Shown: positions 11,168 through 22,696 of the stretch, piece by piece
Layout of the letters: each line of letters opens with the position of its first letter
How positions within the stretch are numbered: the stretch's first letter is position 1
From: Fasciola hepatica
Taxonomy: Eukaryota > Platyhelminthes > Trematoda > Plagiorchiida > Fasciolidae
NCBI GenBank assembly: GCA_948099385.1
Contig: CANUEZ040000024.1
Location: 21,712,001 to 21,776,000, forward strand
DNA: 64,000 nt
Direction of reading: 5' to 3'
The notes under the pieces: model-generated
The model's input: only the letters and a program-made list of their open reading frames with translations
Told to the model about the DNA's origin: nothing
Database searches by the model: none
Position numbers and translations under genes: made by a program

Positions 11168-12332
11168 CTACAGGCTGCCGCCCGGTGCGTGGTTTTGAAA
11201 CAAATAAATCACGCTCCTGCAATCCTCGCCATTCTCCATCGTCCGTCTATTGCGGCATTGACGAACTTGGGCATTCTGGTAGCCCATGGCTAGTACCACA
11301 GGATCTGCAATTTGGTTGCGCCGTGGCATCGCGTAAAGTGGCATGTGCACTGGTCCAATGCTGATATTTCGACTGTTATCGAGCAGCGGTTTGAGCCTGG
11401 CTAGTACTAGACTTGTTTGCTCGGGTACTGTCCCGGATAAGTCAGCCAAATCTGTTGTCGGCTATCTTGGTTTGCCTGTCCAAGTATTCGGTCAAGTCTT
11501 CGAAGTTAGCCTCTCGGTCTACTCGGCTTATACGTTCCGCCTCTTTCGCCCACCGACCCTGTAGTTTGGGAGAGAGAAGCCGGACTATGCCTTCCAAGGT
11601 GTGCATTGCATCTAGGTCAGCCCTGTAACCTAGATGGTCGAGGGCTATTAAGCAGTTTTGCATCTTAATCACCAGGTCGTCCATTGTGTAGACGTCGCCC
11701 TTGGTTCCCTTTGCCTCTGCCATCACGCCCTCTATTAGTTTACGGGGTACTTTGAACGGTTGGCCAAACAAATCCCTTAGAATCTTCCTTGCTCTTGTGT
11801 AGCCTTGTCCGTCGATAGTTTCTCTTGCTCGGCCTAGACAGTAGTGAGTAAGGTAGAGAAGCCTTTGCCCAGGGTCGGTCACCTTATTTTAAGCGAAAGT
11901 ATCGAACTGCTTGACAAACTTGCAGTATTGCTCAGCTCGCCCGTCGAAAACCGTTAACTCCACTCTAGGCAGATCGATCGATGGTGGTTTGTAGTCGGCA
12001 ACCGGAGTGGGGTTCCCTATCTTATTAAACCCTGATCGATCGGAAGTGTCGAAGTCGCTGGTCTCGTGCTCTCGCTCTTTCTGTGTACACTTCTCTGCTT
12101 CCTGTGCCTGTAGTCTAGCCGATAGTAACTGTTGTTCTAGGTCTAGTATTCTCAGCCTATATAAATCAACGTCCTTACGATCAATATTGCTCTCATTAAC
12201 ACATGAACTAGCACTGACAGGACTAGGTGATCTAGCATTGACTAAAGAATCAAGTGTACCCAAAACCTCCCCAGAGACTTGCCGTGTTACTTCCTGTCCG
12301 GGTTCCACTGTTTTTGATCCTTTTCTTGGCAT
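11168..12332 (-). pseudogene. BEL/Pao Gag, interrupted
   Basis: Starts at ATG 12332 (MPRKGSKTVEPG). The first 147 residues have a coiled-coil-like heptad region (about residues 50-85) and end in LPRVELTVFDGRAEQYCKF, the start of the conserved BEL/Pao Gag domain that forms the particle shell. An in-frame TAA at 11889-11891 stops it. The same frame goes on through DPGQRLLYLTHYCLGRA and KMQNCLIALDHLGYRADLD to about 11442. The remainder continues in another frame down to 11168. The zinc-knuckle end is missing. A relative of the N-terminal part lies at 44091-44370. Confidence 0.85.
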
Positions 12333-12373
12333 TTTGCGTGTTTTTCCTCGTTCTAGATTGATCTATTGAGTAT

Positions 12374-12749
12374 TGTAACGAAAGTTTGAGCAGTGCGTAG
12401 TCAAATTCGCAACGGATCCCGAAATCAAAAGACGATTATCCGCGACATTCTACGATACTAGATTATCACATGAAAAATGACATCAAAAATATACAAACCA
12501 CAATAATACGATCACAAGGACTCAACAACGAGAAACCGAATAACAGCTTGTGAGCAAACAGCACGTGCGTCACGCAGGTCTTGAAAAAGGATGTGCCAAA
12601 GTAGCGCTCTGAGCGCGAACAAACAACAATTGGTCCGTAGAAACAACCAGTTCGTAAAGACAAGTCAATAGTGTAGGCAAATGAGTGATGTTGGGAAAAA
12701 CACTGAATCGCGAGAGAAAGAGGGGAATTTTCCACGACCGGCTGTTACA
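12374..12749 (-). repeat. 5' LTR (LTR1) of the BEL/Pao element
   Basis: 376 bp, TGTAAC/GTTACA ends, next to Gag in sense order. Part of its partner in the right arm survives at 18249-18578. A diverged relative lies at 46262-46600. Confidence 0.92.
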
Positions 12750-14187
12750 TCCCTAATGTGAATTGAAACGTGCTGGCTTTCCGTGGGGTCTTGGGAAATC
12801 AGAGGCATACGGATTCCAGGTGGAATGGGGCCTTAACCTACCCCGAGCATATACCCAAATCAGTTAGTCTTTGTCACCGAAGAATAATTATCTGCGTGGC
12901 AAGACTCCAGTGTACGAGAAAGGTGCAAGAAGAGTAGGATGAGGCTGCTGAGGTATAGCCTGAGGCAGGAAAATTAAGTGAAGGTGAACACCTATCACTA
13001 AAGGACAAAAAGCTTTATGGAGGGAGCTAGTGTCGGCGAGCATTTTGGTTGTTTACTTGAACCAGGAATGTAGCAGTCAAATCATGGCTGACTTCGGATA
13101 TCACTTTTAGTGCCTAGGCTAGAGAAGAACATAGGAAAGGTGTAGTAATCGATGGAAGACTATAAAATTGCAATGATTGCGTTCCTCATTTCGTCAACCA
13201 ATACAGGCGAGGCTTAGCCGGTAGCTGTGAACTGTAGGCTTTCAATACCGGGGTGTCGTCGGAGTAGAAGCCGCACAGTATAACTATTCCAACCGTGTAT
13301 TGGCCACTGCATTGAACATCAGCAGGCTGGTTGAAGGTTTTTGCAGCGAACACAAAATGGTTGAAACTGAGAAAGGCGGGGCCGGTAAGCATGTGTGGAG
13401 AGCTCAGACGGCGTGCTTTCAACCCCCCCCCCCATCCCCACTGGTTCGGACAGAAAGAGCTAAATGCCACTTCAAATCTTGGGGCTTCCCATATGCAGGT
13501 TCTGGCCTAGGCTGCTATCAAGAGGGGGAAGAGAGCAGTAGCCCAAGATCTTCACAGCCTGGAGTTTTTCTTTTTTTCTTGTTTTACAGAGTGGGCGAGC
13601 AACTTTCACCGCAGGATGATCTCCCTTCTCTCCCTGACCAGCCTTTCTTTACAAGTGGCCCATTGGGTCCGAGATGCATAGGGATGGTTGCTTATACTTA
13701 TTGTGAGTCTGCCACAGGCTAGAAACCAAAGCCTTCGTGTGTTGCTGCAGCAAGCTGTGGAAGAAAAAGACTGAGGATGGAACAAACATTCTGATAATGG
13801 CAACGTTCGTGGGGCTATCTCTTCACCACTTGCTTCTGCCAATAGCAGAGTCGGACGGGTTTCTGTATATATTCGAGCCATCTGGTGACTGCGTCGCCGA
13901 TTATGATATGCTGGGTTACTTCATGGGCATGACGACGTTGGTGAAAAGTATCAACACTGGCCGTCGTCTACGGCTTAAGTATTGGGTGGTTAGCACAGAT
14001 AAACCATTGAGCTTTGGCCAAAATTCGCACACTGAAGATGAGAACTGAATTATTGTAAAGATCTTGGATTTAGCAAACCGAGCACCAGGCGTAACAATGG
14101 GTCATAGTCAAGTTACGTCCACCTGATTGGCATTGTTCTAACATAGCTTTAACGTGGTTTTTAATGGCAAGCTTAGCGTATGTATGC
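12750..14187 (-). repeat. R2 long dispersed repeat, copy 2, far part
   Basis: Continuation of R2 after the BEL/Pao insertion, beginning with the second copy of the TCCCT target site (12750-12754). It resembles R2 copy 1 at 4640-4690 and contains a poly-C run near 13425. Open frames of 103 and 140 codons are present and identical in the right arm. That follows from the duplication and is not evidence of coding. Confidence 0.55.
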
Positions 14188-14471
14188 AAATCTGATTGTC
14201 AAATGGCACGGTCTGGTGAAAAGGGAGGGAAAAGTGAGTGTAGTGGGCACAAGAAAGTACTATATATGTGTATATGTATATATATATATCTGCACACATG
14301 GGTGCGATTATCAGACGGGCCATGCGACACGTGTCGGGCGCAAAAGACTGTGACTTATTGTAGTCTAGCAATCAAGACAGTCTTCATATGCTCCGTCTAA
14401 GTTTATGCTGTCGCAGGTCATGTTGACTACAGAAGATGCCTCTAGGATTCTTCTTAGTGCTCATTTAAATT
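14188..14471. other. Inner flank of spacer, AT-rich, probable R2 sequence
   Basis: Unpaired sequence just inside the left arm. It holds a TATA-rich microsatellite at about 14261-14290. Its layout (TA-rich tract followed by a run with ACGTGTC) resembles 4470-4560 in R2 copy 1, so it is probably the continuation of R2 copy 2. I see no gene. Confidence 0.4.
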
Positions 14472-16811
14472 AATAATAAAACCAATAATAATGGTTTATT
14501 CCGGAGAAGCAAGAGGCATGCCAGGTGCATGATTAACATTTTAAAGTGATGGAATGGACAGATAAAAGTCTTGAAAATGTAGAAAGTCACATGACAGAAG
14601 TAGGATGAAAGTGGCTTAGAAGAGGAAGTAAAGTGGGGCGGAAGCATGGCGAATGTATGCACACCAAGGAAAACGTAGCGAGTTTAAATGAACCCGTGGG
14701 CGGAATCAAATGGACGCCCGGTGTGCTTGAAAGTCAAGGTCAGGCGGAGGGTCTGACTGGTGATAGCGTCCAATCAGTCTAAAAGAAACTTTTGAGCAAA
14801 AGCAGCTTCCAAGGTGCTTAATGTGCACGCCGCAGTCGGCCGAGTTGAATAGTCAATCCAGTGATATGAAACTAATTCTCGTTGTGTATTTTGGTTATGA
14901 AAGCTAGGTTTTAGTTGGTGGTTATAGGCTTTTGCACGCGTAGTTCTGTTCTTTAGTGCTATCGAAATGAAGTTCACAAATTCTAGTAATGTTTGGCTAG
15001 TAATTTAAGAAACTGGAGAAATTGTCTGCAAAATGGTGTTATCTTTCATTGAAAAAGTTATTATTCGATAGATTAAATTCACTTTGGTACTGTGGTAAAA
15101 GATGGCCGTTGTCCAATACACTAAAACGTCCTGAAAAACCAAATTATAGACAGCTCTATTTCATTTCCTTGGAATGCGTGAAGTATTCTACTCATTGTCC
15201 TTATTTAACGGTATTCATCGAGAAAAATCCTGAACATGCCAATAACTCTAATTTCACCCGGTCGCTTAAAATACCGGTATAGTATTCGCGGTCTTTTCGA
15301 CCTTACCCAACAAATTACCACCATATGAGTCCCATCAACTAGCTGCGAACACGCAATGAGGCTCATGTGCCAACTTTTTACTGCACTTGTAAAATAGCAA
15401 GGAAAGGAATGACATTCAGTATGTAGTGACCCCGAAAAGGGCCTCATGGTTCTTTCACGTGTTCCGGCAGTGCAATGAACACGACCGTTGTTCTCGTTGT
15501 GAAAAGCTGCGCAGTGGAAACGTATCCTTCGTCCACGAGTAGCTCACTGGACTTATAAAACATCCTAGCCCAAGACCATCGACGGCTTCTCTTTTCCGCA
15601 TACGCTACAGACAGGCACTTCAGCCCCCGACGGCCCAGAGTACAGTACAGCCCATGGCAATGGACTGACGGAGCTGTGGCTCACAAACGTCTATACATGA
15701 CTGATGGGCCAATCGAAACTCACTAAAACAAGTTAATTAGCAGTGCTAAACAAAAAACAGAGGAAGGAAACAACACCGGCCGACACTTTACGATGAGAGT
15801 TATCAATTCCTACAGGAAATGGCATTATACCGTGACATTCATCATTACCCCATTCACATCACAACATCTGAGTGATGCTTTACACCAAAGCCTCTCGAGT
15901 GATTGGACTTTACCTCTGACTGGTCCGCGTGGGGACATCTGAAAGCTAACTGATATGCATGGGAATGACTAGAAATCGGCATGAAATAATGTGTTAGCGG
16001 GAGGCCGTGGTGAAAAAAGTGAGATGCACTGCAAATGAGTAGATAGCAACAAAGCATTGGTACTCTGCAATAGATGGTCGGCGAACAGGGCACAAAACTC
16101 ACTGTGAAACGGGCAGCGAGCAATGTAAGACGTAAACGGTGGATTATATGGAAAAAATGGTTCACAAGAATCGGACACTGAAGGTGTGAGGCACAGATGT
16201 AGAGGGGATGGACGCTCATCATGTCGGTCAGCGGGATGATAGCAAGGGAAGTGGCCTGTAGGGAACCGCAGGATACAGAGTGAACGCATATATATGCACA
16301 TGCGCATGTCTGTATATATATATAAATATATATATATATATAAACATATATGCATATAAGAAGATCCGGAGCAATAACAATGGAGTCCTAGAAATAAATT
16401 ATCAGTTATTAGGAGGGACGGGTAGGGCTAGATCAAACGGTCGTATGACTAACTTCGGAATACTGTGGTGAATTATCTTCATGACGGGTGAGATCGGCAG
16501 ATCAAAGGAGAGGGCGGAGAATGCGGAAGCTTAGAAAATATGACGACTGAGGAGCAGTTCAAAAAAGGGAGATGAAATAAAGTGTCGAAGAAAACAGGTA
16601 GGAATGGATCTAGTAGTCTGATTGATGTGGGTGAGACATGTGTTGTCGGTCGAGAATTGGAGAAACATCAATAAATGGGCTTACATTATTCAGCGAGAAG
16701 ATGGCGGCGATGGAGATGGCTAAGCAGAGCAGAGCAATTGTGCATACAAAGTGGAGAAAGGTACCTGGGAGGTGAGACTGTCCGTGGTGCAAGATGCAGC
16801 AGTTCTTATGG
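14472..16811 (-). repeat. R1 long dispersed repeat, copy in the palindrome spacer
   Basis: In reverse-strand sense this copy ends at 14472-14490 with the R1 tail (GCATGC, CCGGAATAAACC-like, then TAA/TAT triplets). It matches the forward-strand copy at 35000-38236 piece by piece: for example 15850-16370 against 36690-37200, and 15600-15740 against 37290-37400. A TA microsatellite at 16311-16352 is shared in position with 36705-36745. No long reading frame is conserved between copies, so it looks non-coding. Microsatellites and decay make the edges approximate. Confidence 0.65.
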
Positions 16812-18248
16812 GCATACATACGCTAAGCTTGCCATTAAAAACCACGTTAAAGCTATGTTAGAACAATGCCAATCAGGTGGACGTAACTTGACTATGACCC
16901 ATTGTTACGCCTGGTGCTCGGTTTGCTAAATCCAAGATCTTTACAATAATTCAGTTCTCATCTTCAGTGTGCGAATTTTGGCCAAAGCTCAATGGTTTAT
17001 CTGTGCTAACCACCCAATACTTAAGCCGTAGACGACGGCCAGTGTTGATACTTTTCACCAACGTCGTCATGCCCATGAAGTAACCCAGCATATCATAATC
17101 GGCGACGCAGTCACCAGATGGCTCGAATATATACAGAAACCCGTCCGACTCTGCTATTGGCAGAAGCAAGTGGTGAAGAGATAGCCCCACGAACGTTGCC
17201 ATTATCAGAATGTTTGTTCCATCCTCAGTCTTTTTCTTCCACAGCTTGCTGCAGCAACACACGAAGGCTTTGGTTTCTAGCCTGTGGCAGACTCACAATA
17301 AGTATAAGCAACCATCCCTATGCATCTCGGACCCAATGGGCCACTTGTAAAGAAAGGCTGGTCAGGGAGAGAAGGGAGATCATCCTGCGGTGAAAGTTGC
17401 TCGCCCACTCTGTAAAACAAGAAAAAAAGAAAAACTCCAGGCTGTGAAGATCTTGGGCTACTGCTCTCTTCCCCCTCTTGATAGCAGCCTAGGCCAGAAC
17501 CTGCATATGGGAAGCCCCAAGATTTGAAGTGGCATTTAGCTCTTTCTGTCCGAACCAGTGGGGATGGGGGGGGGGTTGAAAGCACGCCGTCTGAGCTCTC
17601 CACACATGCTTACCGGCCCCGCCTTTCTCAGTTTCAACCATTTTGTGTTCGCTGCAAAAACCTTCAACCAGCCTGCTGATGTTCAATGCAGTGGCCAATA
17701 CACGGTTGGAATAGTTATACTGTGCGGCTTCTACTCCGACGACACCCCGGTATTGAAAGCCTACAGTTCACAGCTACCGGCTAAGCCTCGCCTGTATTGG
17801 TTGACGAAATGAGGAACGCAATCATTGCAATTTTATAGTCTTCCATCGATTACTACACCTTTCCTATGTTCTTCTCTAGCCTAGGCACTAAAAGTGATAT
17901 CCGAAGTCAGCCATGATTTGACTGCTACATTCCTGGTTCAAGTAAACAACCAAAATGCTCGCCGACACTAGCTCCCTCCATAAAGCTTTTTGTCCTTTAG
18001 TGATAGGTGTTCACCTTCACTTAATTTTCCTGCCTCAGGCTATACCTCAGCAGCCTCATCCTACTCTTCTTGCACCTTTCTCGTACACTGGAGTCTTGCC
18101 ACGCAGATAATTATTCTTCGGTGACAAAGACTAACTGATTTGGGTATATGCTCGGGGTAGGTTAAGGCCCCATTCCACCTGGAATCCGTATGCCTCTGAT
18201 TTCCCAAGACCCCACGGAAAGCCAGCACGTTTCAATTCACATTAGGGA
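16812..18248 (+). repeat. R2 copy 2, far part, right-arm mirror
   Basis: Reverse complement of 12750-14187. Same content and the same absence of a supported gene. Confidence 0.55.
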
Positions 18249-18578
18249 TGTAACAGCCGGTCGTGGAAAATTCCCCTCTTTCTCTCGCGATTCAGTGTTT
18301 TTCCCAACATCACTCATTTGCCTACACTATTGACTTGTCTTTACGAACTGGTTGTTTCTACGGACCAATTGTTGTTTGTTCGCGCTCAGAGCGCTACTTT
18401 GGCACATCCTTTTTCAAGACCTGCGTGACGCACGTGCTGTTTGCTCACAAGCTGTTATTCGGTTTCTCGTTGTTGAGTCCTTGTGATCGTATTATTGTGG
18501 TTTGTATATTTTTGATGTCACTTTTCATGTGATAATCTAGTATCGTAGAATGTCGCGGATAATCGTCTTTTGATTTCG
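18249..18578 (+). repeat. Truncated LTR1 in the right arm
   Basis: First 330 bp of LTR1 in sense orientation, still flanked by the original target site (TCCCT, reversed) at its start. It stops at TGATTTCG (18578) and joins directly to sequence matching 6919 downwards. It is the scar of the 5.5-kb deletion in the right arm. Confidence 0.92.
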
Positions 18579-18989
18579 TCTGCAGGTAGTCATGATCCAT
18601 CCTCGACTACCGGACCCGTCGAAACCAGTTCGTGGCACCTATTAGGCACATTCTGTATTATTCTTGCCTCTATTCTCTGTTCATGTTGTGATGTGTGACT
18701 CCCGCTGCTTCACTGGTTCTTGAGAGCTCTTTACATTCTCCAGTATTGTTTATATCGGTATTCCCAAGTTTTTCTTCCATCCATGAGGCTCTCACCGAAT
18801 TCGAAATTGACTTACTTTTCCCGCGTTAACCACCTCTGCTTTAGTTGACCCAAACACTGCCCAGCTTTATTGGTTTATTTCTGTTACAGCGTGGTTCTTA
18901 AATTTCAAAATTTTGAATACTTCACTTTGTTACGCACTTCAGTATTCCCTGATCCTGCTTTGTTATTGTCTTGACCGCGGCCAAGAAAT
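18579..18989 (+). repeat. R2 copy 2, tail part, right-arm mirror
   Basis: Mirror of 6509-6919. It ends in the CCGCGGCCAAGAAATAT motif just before the (ATT)n tail. The rest of R2 copy 2 was lost in the deletion. Confidence 0.55.
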
Positions 18990-20172
18990 ATATTATTATT
19001 ATTATTATCTTTATCATCAAAATTATTATTGTTTAACGACTGTTCAAAACACACTACCAAAGTAGTGTATCAATGATCAGCAAAGTTCCAGTTTTTGGCA
19101 GGCTGGTGGTCCATGAGATGTCTGGTCCAGTTGACCTGGGCCCGTTTTCCACTGCTCACTATTACTAGTATATCGATACAATAGTATGAAATTGTATGGT
19201 AACGTAGAAGCTTCCCAGTTAAACTAAATGATCGAGTTTACATTATTTTTACAATCTGCTTTCAGCAGCCAAATCTTTGATTTCATTGTTTCAGGAACTG
19301 CCAATTACCCAAAAGGATGAAAAGGGAGCTGCGTCCCAAAATGTTGTACGCTTTGAAATTTGCCATTTATATTACAAAAATCTTTCCTTGAATCCTTTTT
19401 GCATATGGCGAACAGGGAAATGATTCCGATAAATGATGTTCGCCTTATTTTTGTCGCACTTATTGACCAAATTTCTTTAGAAAGTTGCAGTCCTTGTTCC
19501 CGGAGAGCGTATATGCAATCTGGGGTGGTGCAGTGCTAGACATCTGAAAATGCTGGCTCTTTTGGTTGCTAGTGGTTTACAAATTAGGAAAAGCCAATGC
19601 AAACCGGTAATAAAAAGCGCGGTACAAATCAGAGTGACTTGAAAGGTAAAAAGAGACCAGAATATAGGATGGCTGTGATGGTCCCCTGAATAATCCTTTC
19701 CTCGTTTCGTTGGGGGTCGTTCAGCGGTGCGGTCAGTCTACACTCAGGGGACTACAGGGTGACTGTCAAGGGGACACTCGTGCTGCCTTGGTGCGAAGGA
19801 GTTTAGTAACTGCCTTTATTTCGATTATAATGTCACTGGGCATTTTAAAATATACTACCTGTAGTTCAGGCATTCTGTAGTACTTGTTCCAGCCCGCTGG
19901 ATGAAATTCTTCACTGCATTTGTGACCGTTACTTTACCTTCATTATAAAATAACGAAAGTCTGAATTCAGGCGTGAAATACTTTTAGAACAGTGATATGC
20001 AATTAATGAGTCATTCGTTCTTACCGTTATCCCATAGGTGGAGGAATGTTTGTTATAAGAGCTAACTGAAACCAATTCTTTATAGGTTGTAAAACTGATG
20101 TTACATAAAGCTATATGTTATTTTGTACTTTATGAAACCACAACGGAGGAAGTTATAATAACAATAATATAT
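18990..20172 (-). repeat. R3 segment, right-arm mirror
   Basis: Mirror of 5326-6508, with the (ATT)n tract at its start. No gene seen. Confidence 0.35.
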
Positions 20173-22632
20173 TCCCCGACGCGAACGCTAGTCAGTGTCG
20201 CCAAGATTTCTGAATCCATCACCTAACTGAGACGGCTATCCTCTCTCCATGTGTGCAATAACATCTACTGGCGCAGCCTAACTCCACCACACCAGAACGG
20301 CCTCTAGCAGTTTTAGGCACCGTCTGGCGCTGTGCGAGACTAAAACGTATATGCAGGCGCGTACATTACAACACTCGTTGCCCTACTCCATGTGTTTGCT
20401 TAGCTCCACTCCGTATTTTCTCAGCCCATGCAAGCGAAACCCCTGATGCCAACGGCACCTACACCATAGCTGCATCCGGATGTGAGGGAATCAGACAACC
20501 CGCAACAGTTGCAAAAAAATGGCACGCGGAACATTACAGTTGGGAGGAGGGGCTATGGAAAGTTCCTACATGGACTCAACCGCCCCTCTGTTAGAAAAAA
20601 CGTGGAGAACAAAAGAGGTCTAGTGGGATCAGTTTGATATATATATGTACCAATAATATCGGGCTGTGAAGGAGATGGGCAAACTCCAATCATAGGTGTC
20701 CCCCATCAGCTCACACCTGACCCTGTGAAAGGGAAAACCCCACACCGCCCTTGTCCGCCTGATATGCTTTTGGTTTCTACGCACGAGACTGACTCGGGGG
20801 TGATAGCGAACTGGTCTCTCCACATATGCTTACCCACCCCCCGCTCCAATTTTCAATCATCTTGTACCCTCCCATGCACGCCTGGCAAGTTTGGTGACGT
20901 CAGCTACAAAACCGCTGTGGCTCTGGACAACAGGTCGATACGTCAGACGGCAGACACGTCCCATCGAAGTGTCAATTATATCCATGTAGATATTACTGTA
21001 TATATAAACATACATGTAAGAACGTGGAGAAAAGCGCCCGTATTTTTCGCCCACCTATCTGTTTTTCCTCCTTTTCGTAAGAAAGCAACGTTTCTCTTGT
21101 CCTATAACCCAGCCCACTCTCCAGTTTACGGCCTTACCTAACAGCAACCTGCAGCATTAGACCTGTGGATACCCCATGATAGGATTTGTCATACATCCTC
21201 TGGACCTATCATACAAACTTGCCATTTGGATTTTTAGTGTGTCCCAGTTGCTTCCTAGTGACCTCTAAAACACCACTGTGGTATTTGTCATATATCCCCT
21301 AGACCTAGTATGCAAACTTGCCATTCAATGTTTTTCGTGTTGCCCAGCTGCCTTCTCATGTAGCTTCAAGACCCTAGTCCAAATGCATCTCCACGGCTTC
21401 ATTAACCCCTAAAGATAAGAATTCCCGGTGAACGGGCGAATCGGTAATCAGTAACTTTGCCTAGTAGTGTAAACCCAGCTAGCCCTCACGAACACCGAAT
21501 CACAATACCAGCTACCCCTCACTTCACTTAAACCATTGTGCCTCATTTCCAACCTCCGTACTCTTATCTGTTATTTTGCCCACGCTAACCCTCAGCTGGA
21601 ACATCTCCCAGACTGCGTTCCCCTCTTTTTCAATTTTAGAACCACCCGGCCATCGCGATGCCTGGCTGTAATATATCTCGCAGACAGCTTATCTTTTTCT
21701 CTGCCCGTCTACAACCGCACCAAAGGCTGGCTACCGCGAATACGACCTAGCCACCGAGTTTCTCCCACAAGAGGTCCTGGTATTGCTGCATATGCCCCTC
21801 TGAGGCTTACTGAGGAATTCTCACCACAAGGCCTCCCCGATGTCGAAGCCACCGTGCGAGGACTCCTGAATAAATAGTGATCGGTCCAGATTCGTAGATG
21901 CCCGGCCTCCTTCTCATGATGAAACGGCGAACAAAACTGCAGCCAACCCTTGCCCCAAAAGCCCAACACGGGCACACAAAAGCCACAAGAAACTCTACAG
22001 AATGATGTATTCGCCAATTTACCAGCATAACATGGTCCATCGCAAACATTTTCACCCTGGCCTTGCCTTATTTTGTTCCTTGTGTACACGGCATTCCGAT
22101 TGCTGACTATTCCTTCCCGGAACTTCATCCTTTTTCCACTGTTTGCGAACTGCCGACACCAGATGACATACACTACTTATCACGGAAACTGTCTCACCTT
22201 TTCGGGGGTACTATTTCTTTTTACATCCGCAAACCTATGAAAATTAGTATTCCTCTGCGAACCTTCATGAAATTCTTCCCTGCCTCCTTTGTATCAACGC
22301 CAACTACCTTTTTAAGTGAACATGAATATGCATTACCGACCATTTTCTTGCATCATTCTTGTGAATATTGTATTTCCTGCTTCCTAAGACAACTTCCCTC
22401 TGAACATTCCTACAACCGGCCGATGATGCCATAGATGACTCGAAATCAATTCGGATTCACCTTGTGTTCTTTGATCATTTGATTCATCTTAACTCTCCTC
22501 AGCCTTATTCCATTGTTGCCGTGATGTCTGAATCTCTCTTCGAAATATGTGAATTTTCCATCTCATTCAGTGATATTGTAAACTCCGATCATGCTTACAA
22601 GCGTGCTTCTCGACCACGGTCCAGAAATATGC
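20173..22632 (+). repeat. R2 copy 1, right-arm mirror
   Basis: Mirror of 2857-5325. It lacks 8 bp relative to the left arm near 22420. Open frames (138, 123 and 113 codons) mirror those of the left arm and are not supported as genes. Confidence 0.55.

Positions 22633-22694
<62 letters not shown>
22633..22694. repeat. (TTA)n tract, right-arm mirror
   Basis: About 20 triplets, five more than the left arm. It marks the tail-to-tail junction of R1 and R2. Confidence 0.9.

Positions 22695-22696
<2 letters not shown>

Larger units (their letters stand above)
8407..12749 (-). mobile_element. Internally deleted BEL/Pao LTR retrotransposon
   Basis: A complete 4343-bp unit on the reverse strand. It has two 376-bp LTRs (8407-8782 and 12374-12749) in the same orientation, TGTAAC/GTTACA ends, and the 5-bp target duplication TCCCT on both sides (8402-8406, 12750-12754). 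Inside, in sense order, are Gag (12332 to 11168) and integrase (11107 to 9516). Protease, reverse transcriptase and RNase H, which normally lie between them, are absent. It therefore could move only with enzymes supplied by a relative. Both remaining reading frames are also broken. A 313-bp solo LTR sits inside integrase. The two LTRs differ at roughly nine positions that I counted, so the insertion is not recent. No primer site beginning TGG is seen after the 5' LTR. Confidence 0.93.
1..14187 (+). repeat. Left arm of giant inverted repeat
   Basis: This sequence reappears as its reverse complement at 16812-25504. Base 1 pairs with 25504, 6919 with about 18579, 12749 with 18249 and 14187 with 16812. 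The arm is cut by the window start, so its true outer end is unknown. Reading both arms, I saw only scattered substitutions (for example at about 1624 and in the run near 6695) and a few indels: a longer (TAA)n tract on the right, an 8-bp difference near 3070, and a 1-bp difference in a poly-C run near 13430. Bases 6920-12419 (5.5 kb) have no partner in the right arm. Whether this is true genome structure or partly an assembly effect cannot be settled from sequence alone. Confidence 0.95.

Noticed and set aside
16951..17262. A 103-codon frame identical in both palindrome arms (also 13737-14048).
   Set aside because: Identity comes from the recent duplication and is not selection. It has no homology or domain that I recognise and lies in a non-coding repeat.
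18263..18532. An 89-codon frame in LTR1 (also at 8499-8768 and 12466-12735) that aligns with an 82-codon frame in the diverged LTR at 46267-46515, suggesting an LTR-encoded protein.
   Set aside because: The frames begin with GTG and not ATG, and the similarity is what simple DNA homology of LTRs would give. No domain is seen. It would need a codon-level conservation test.
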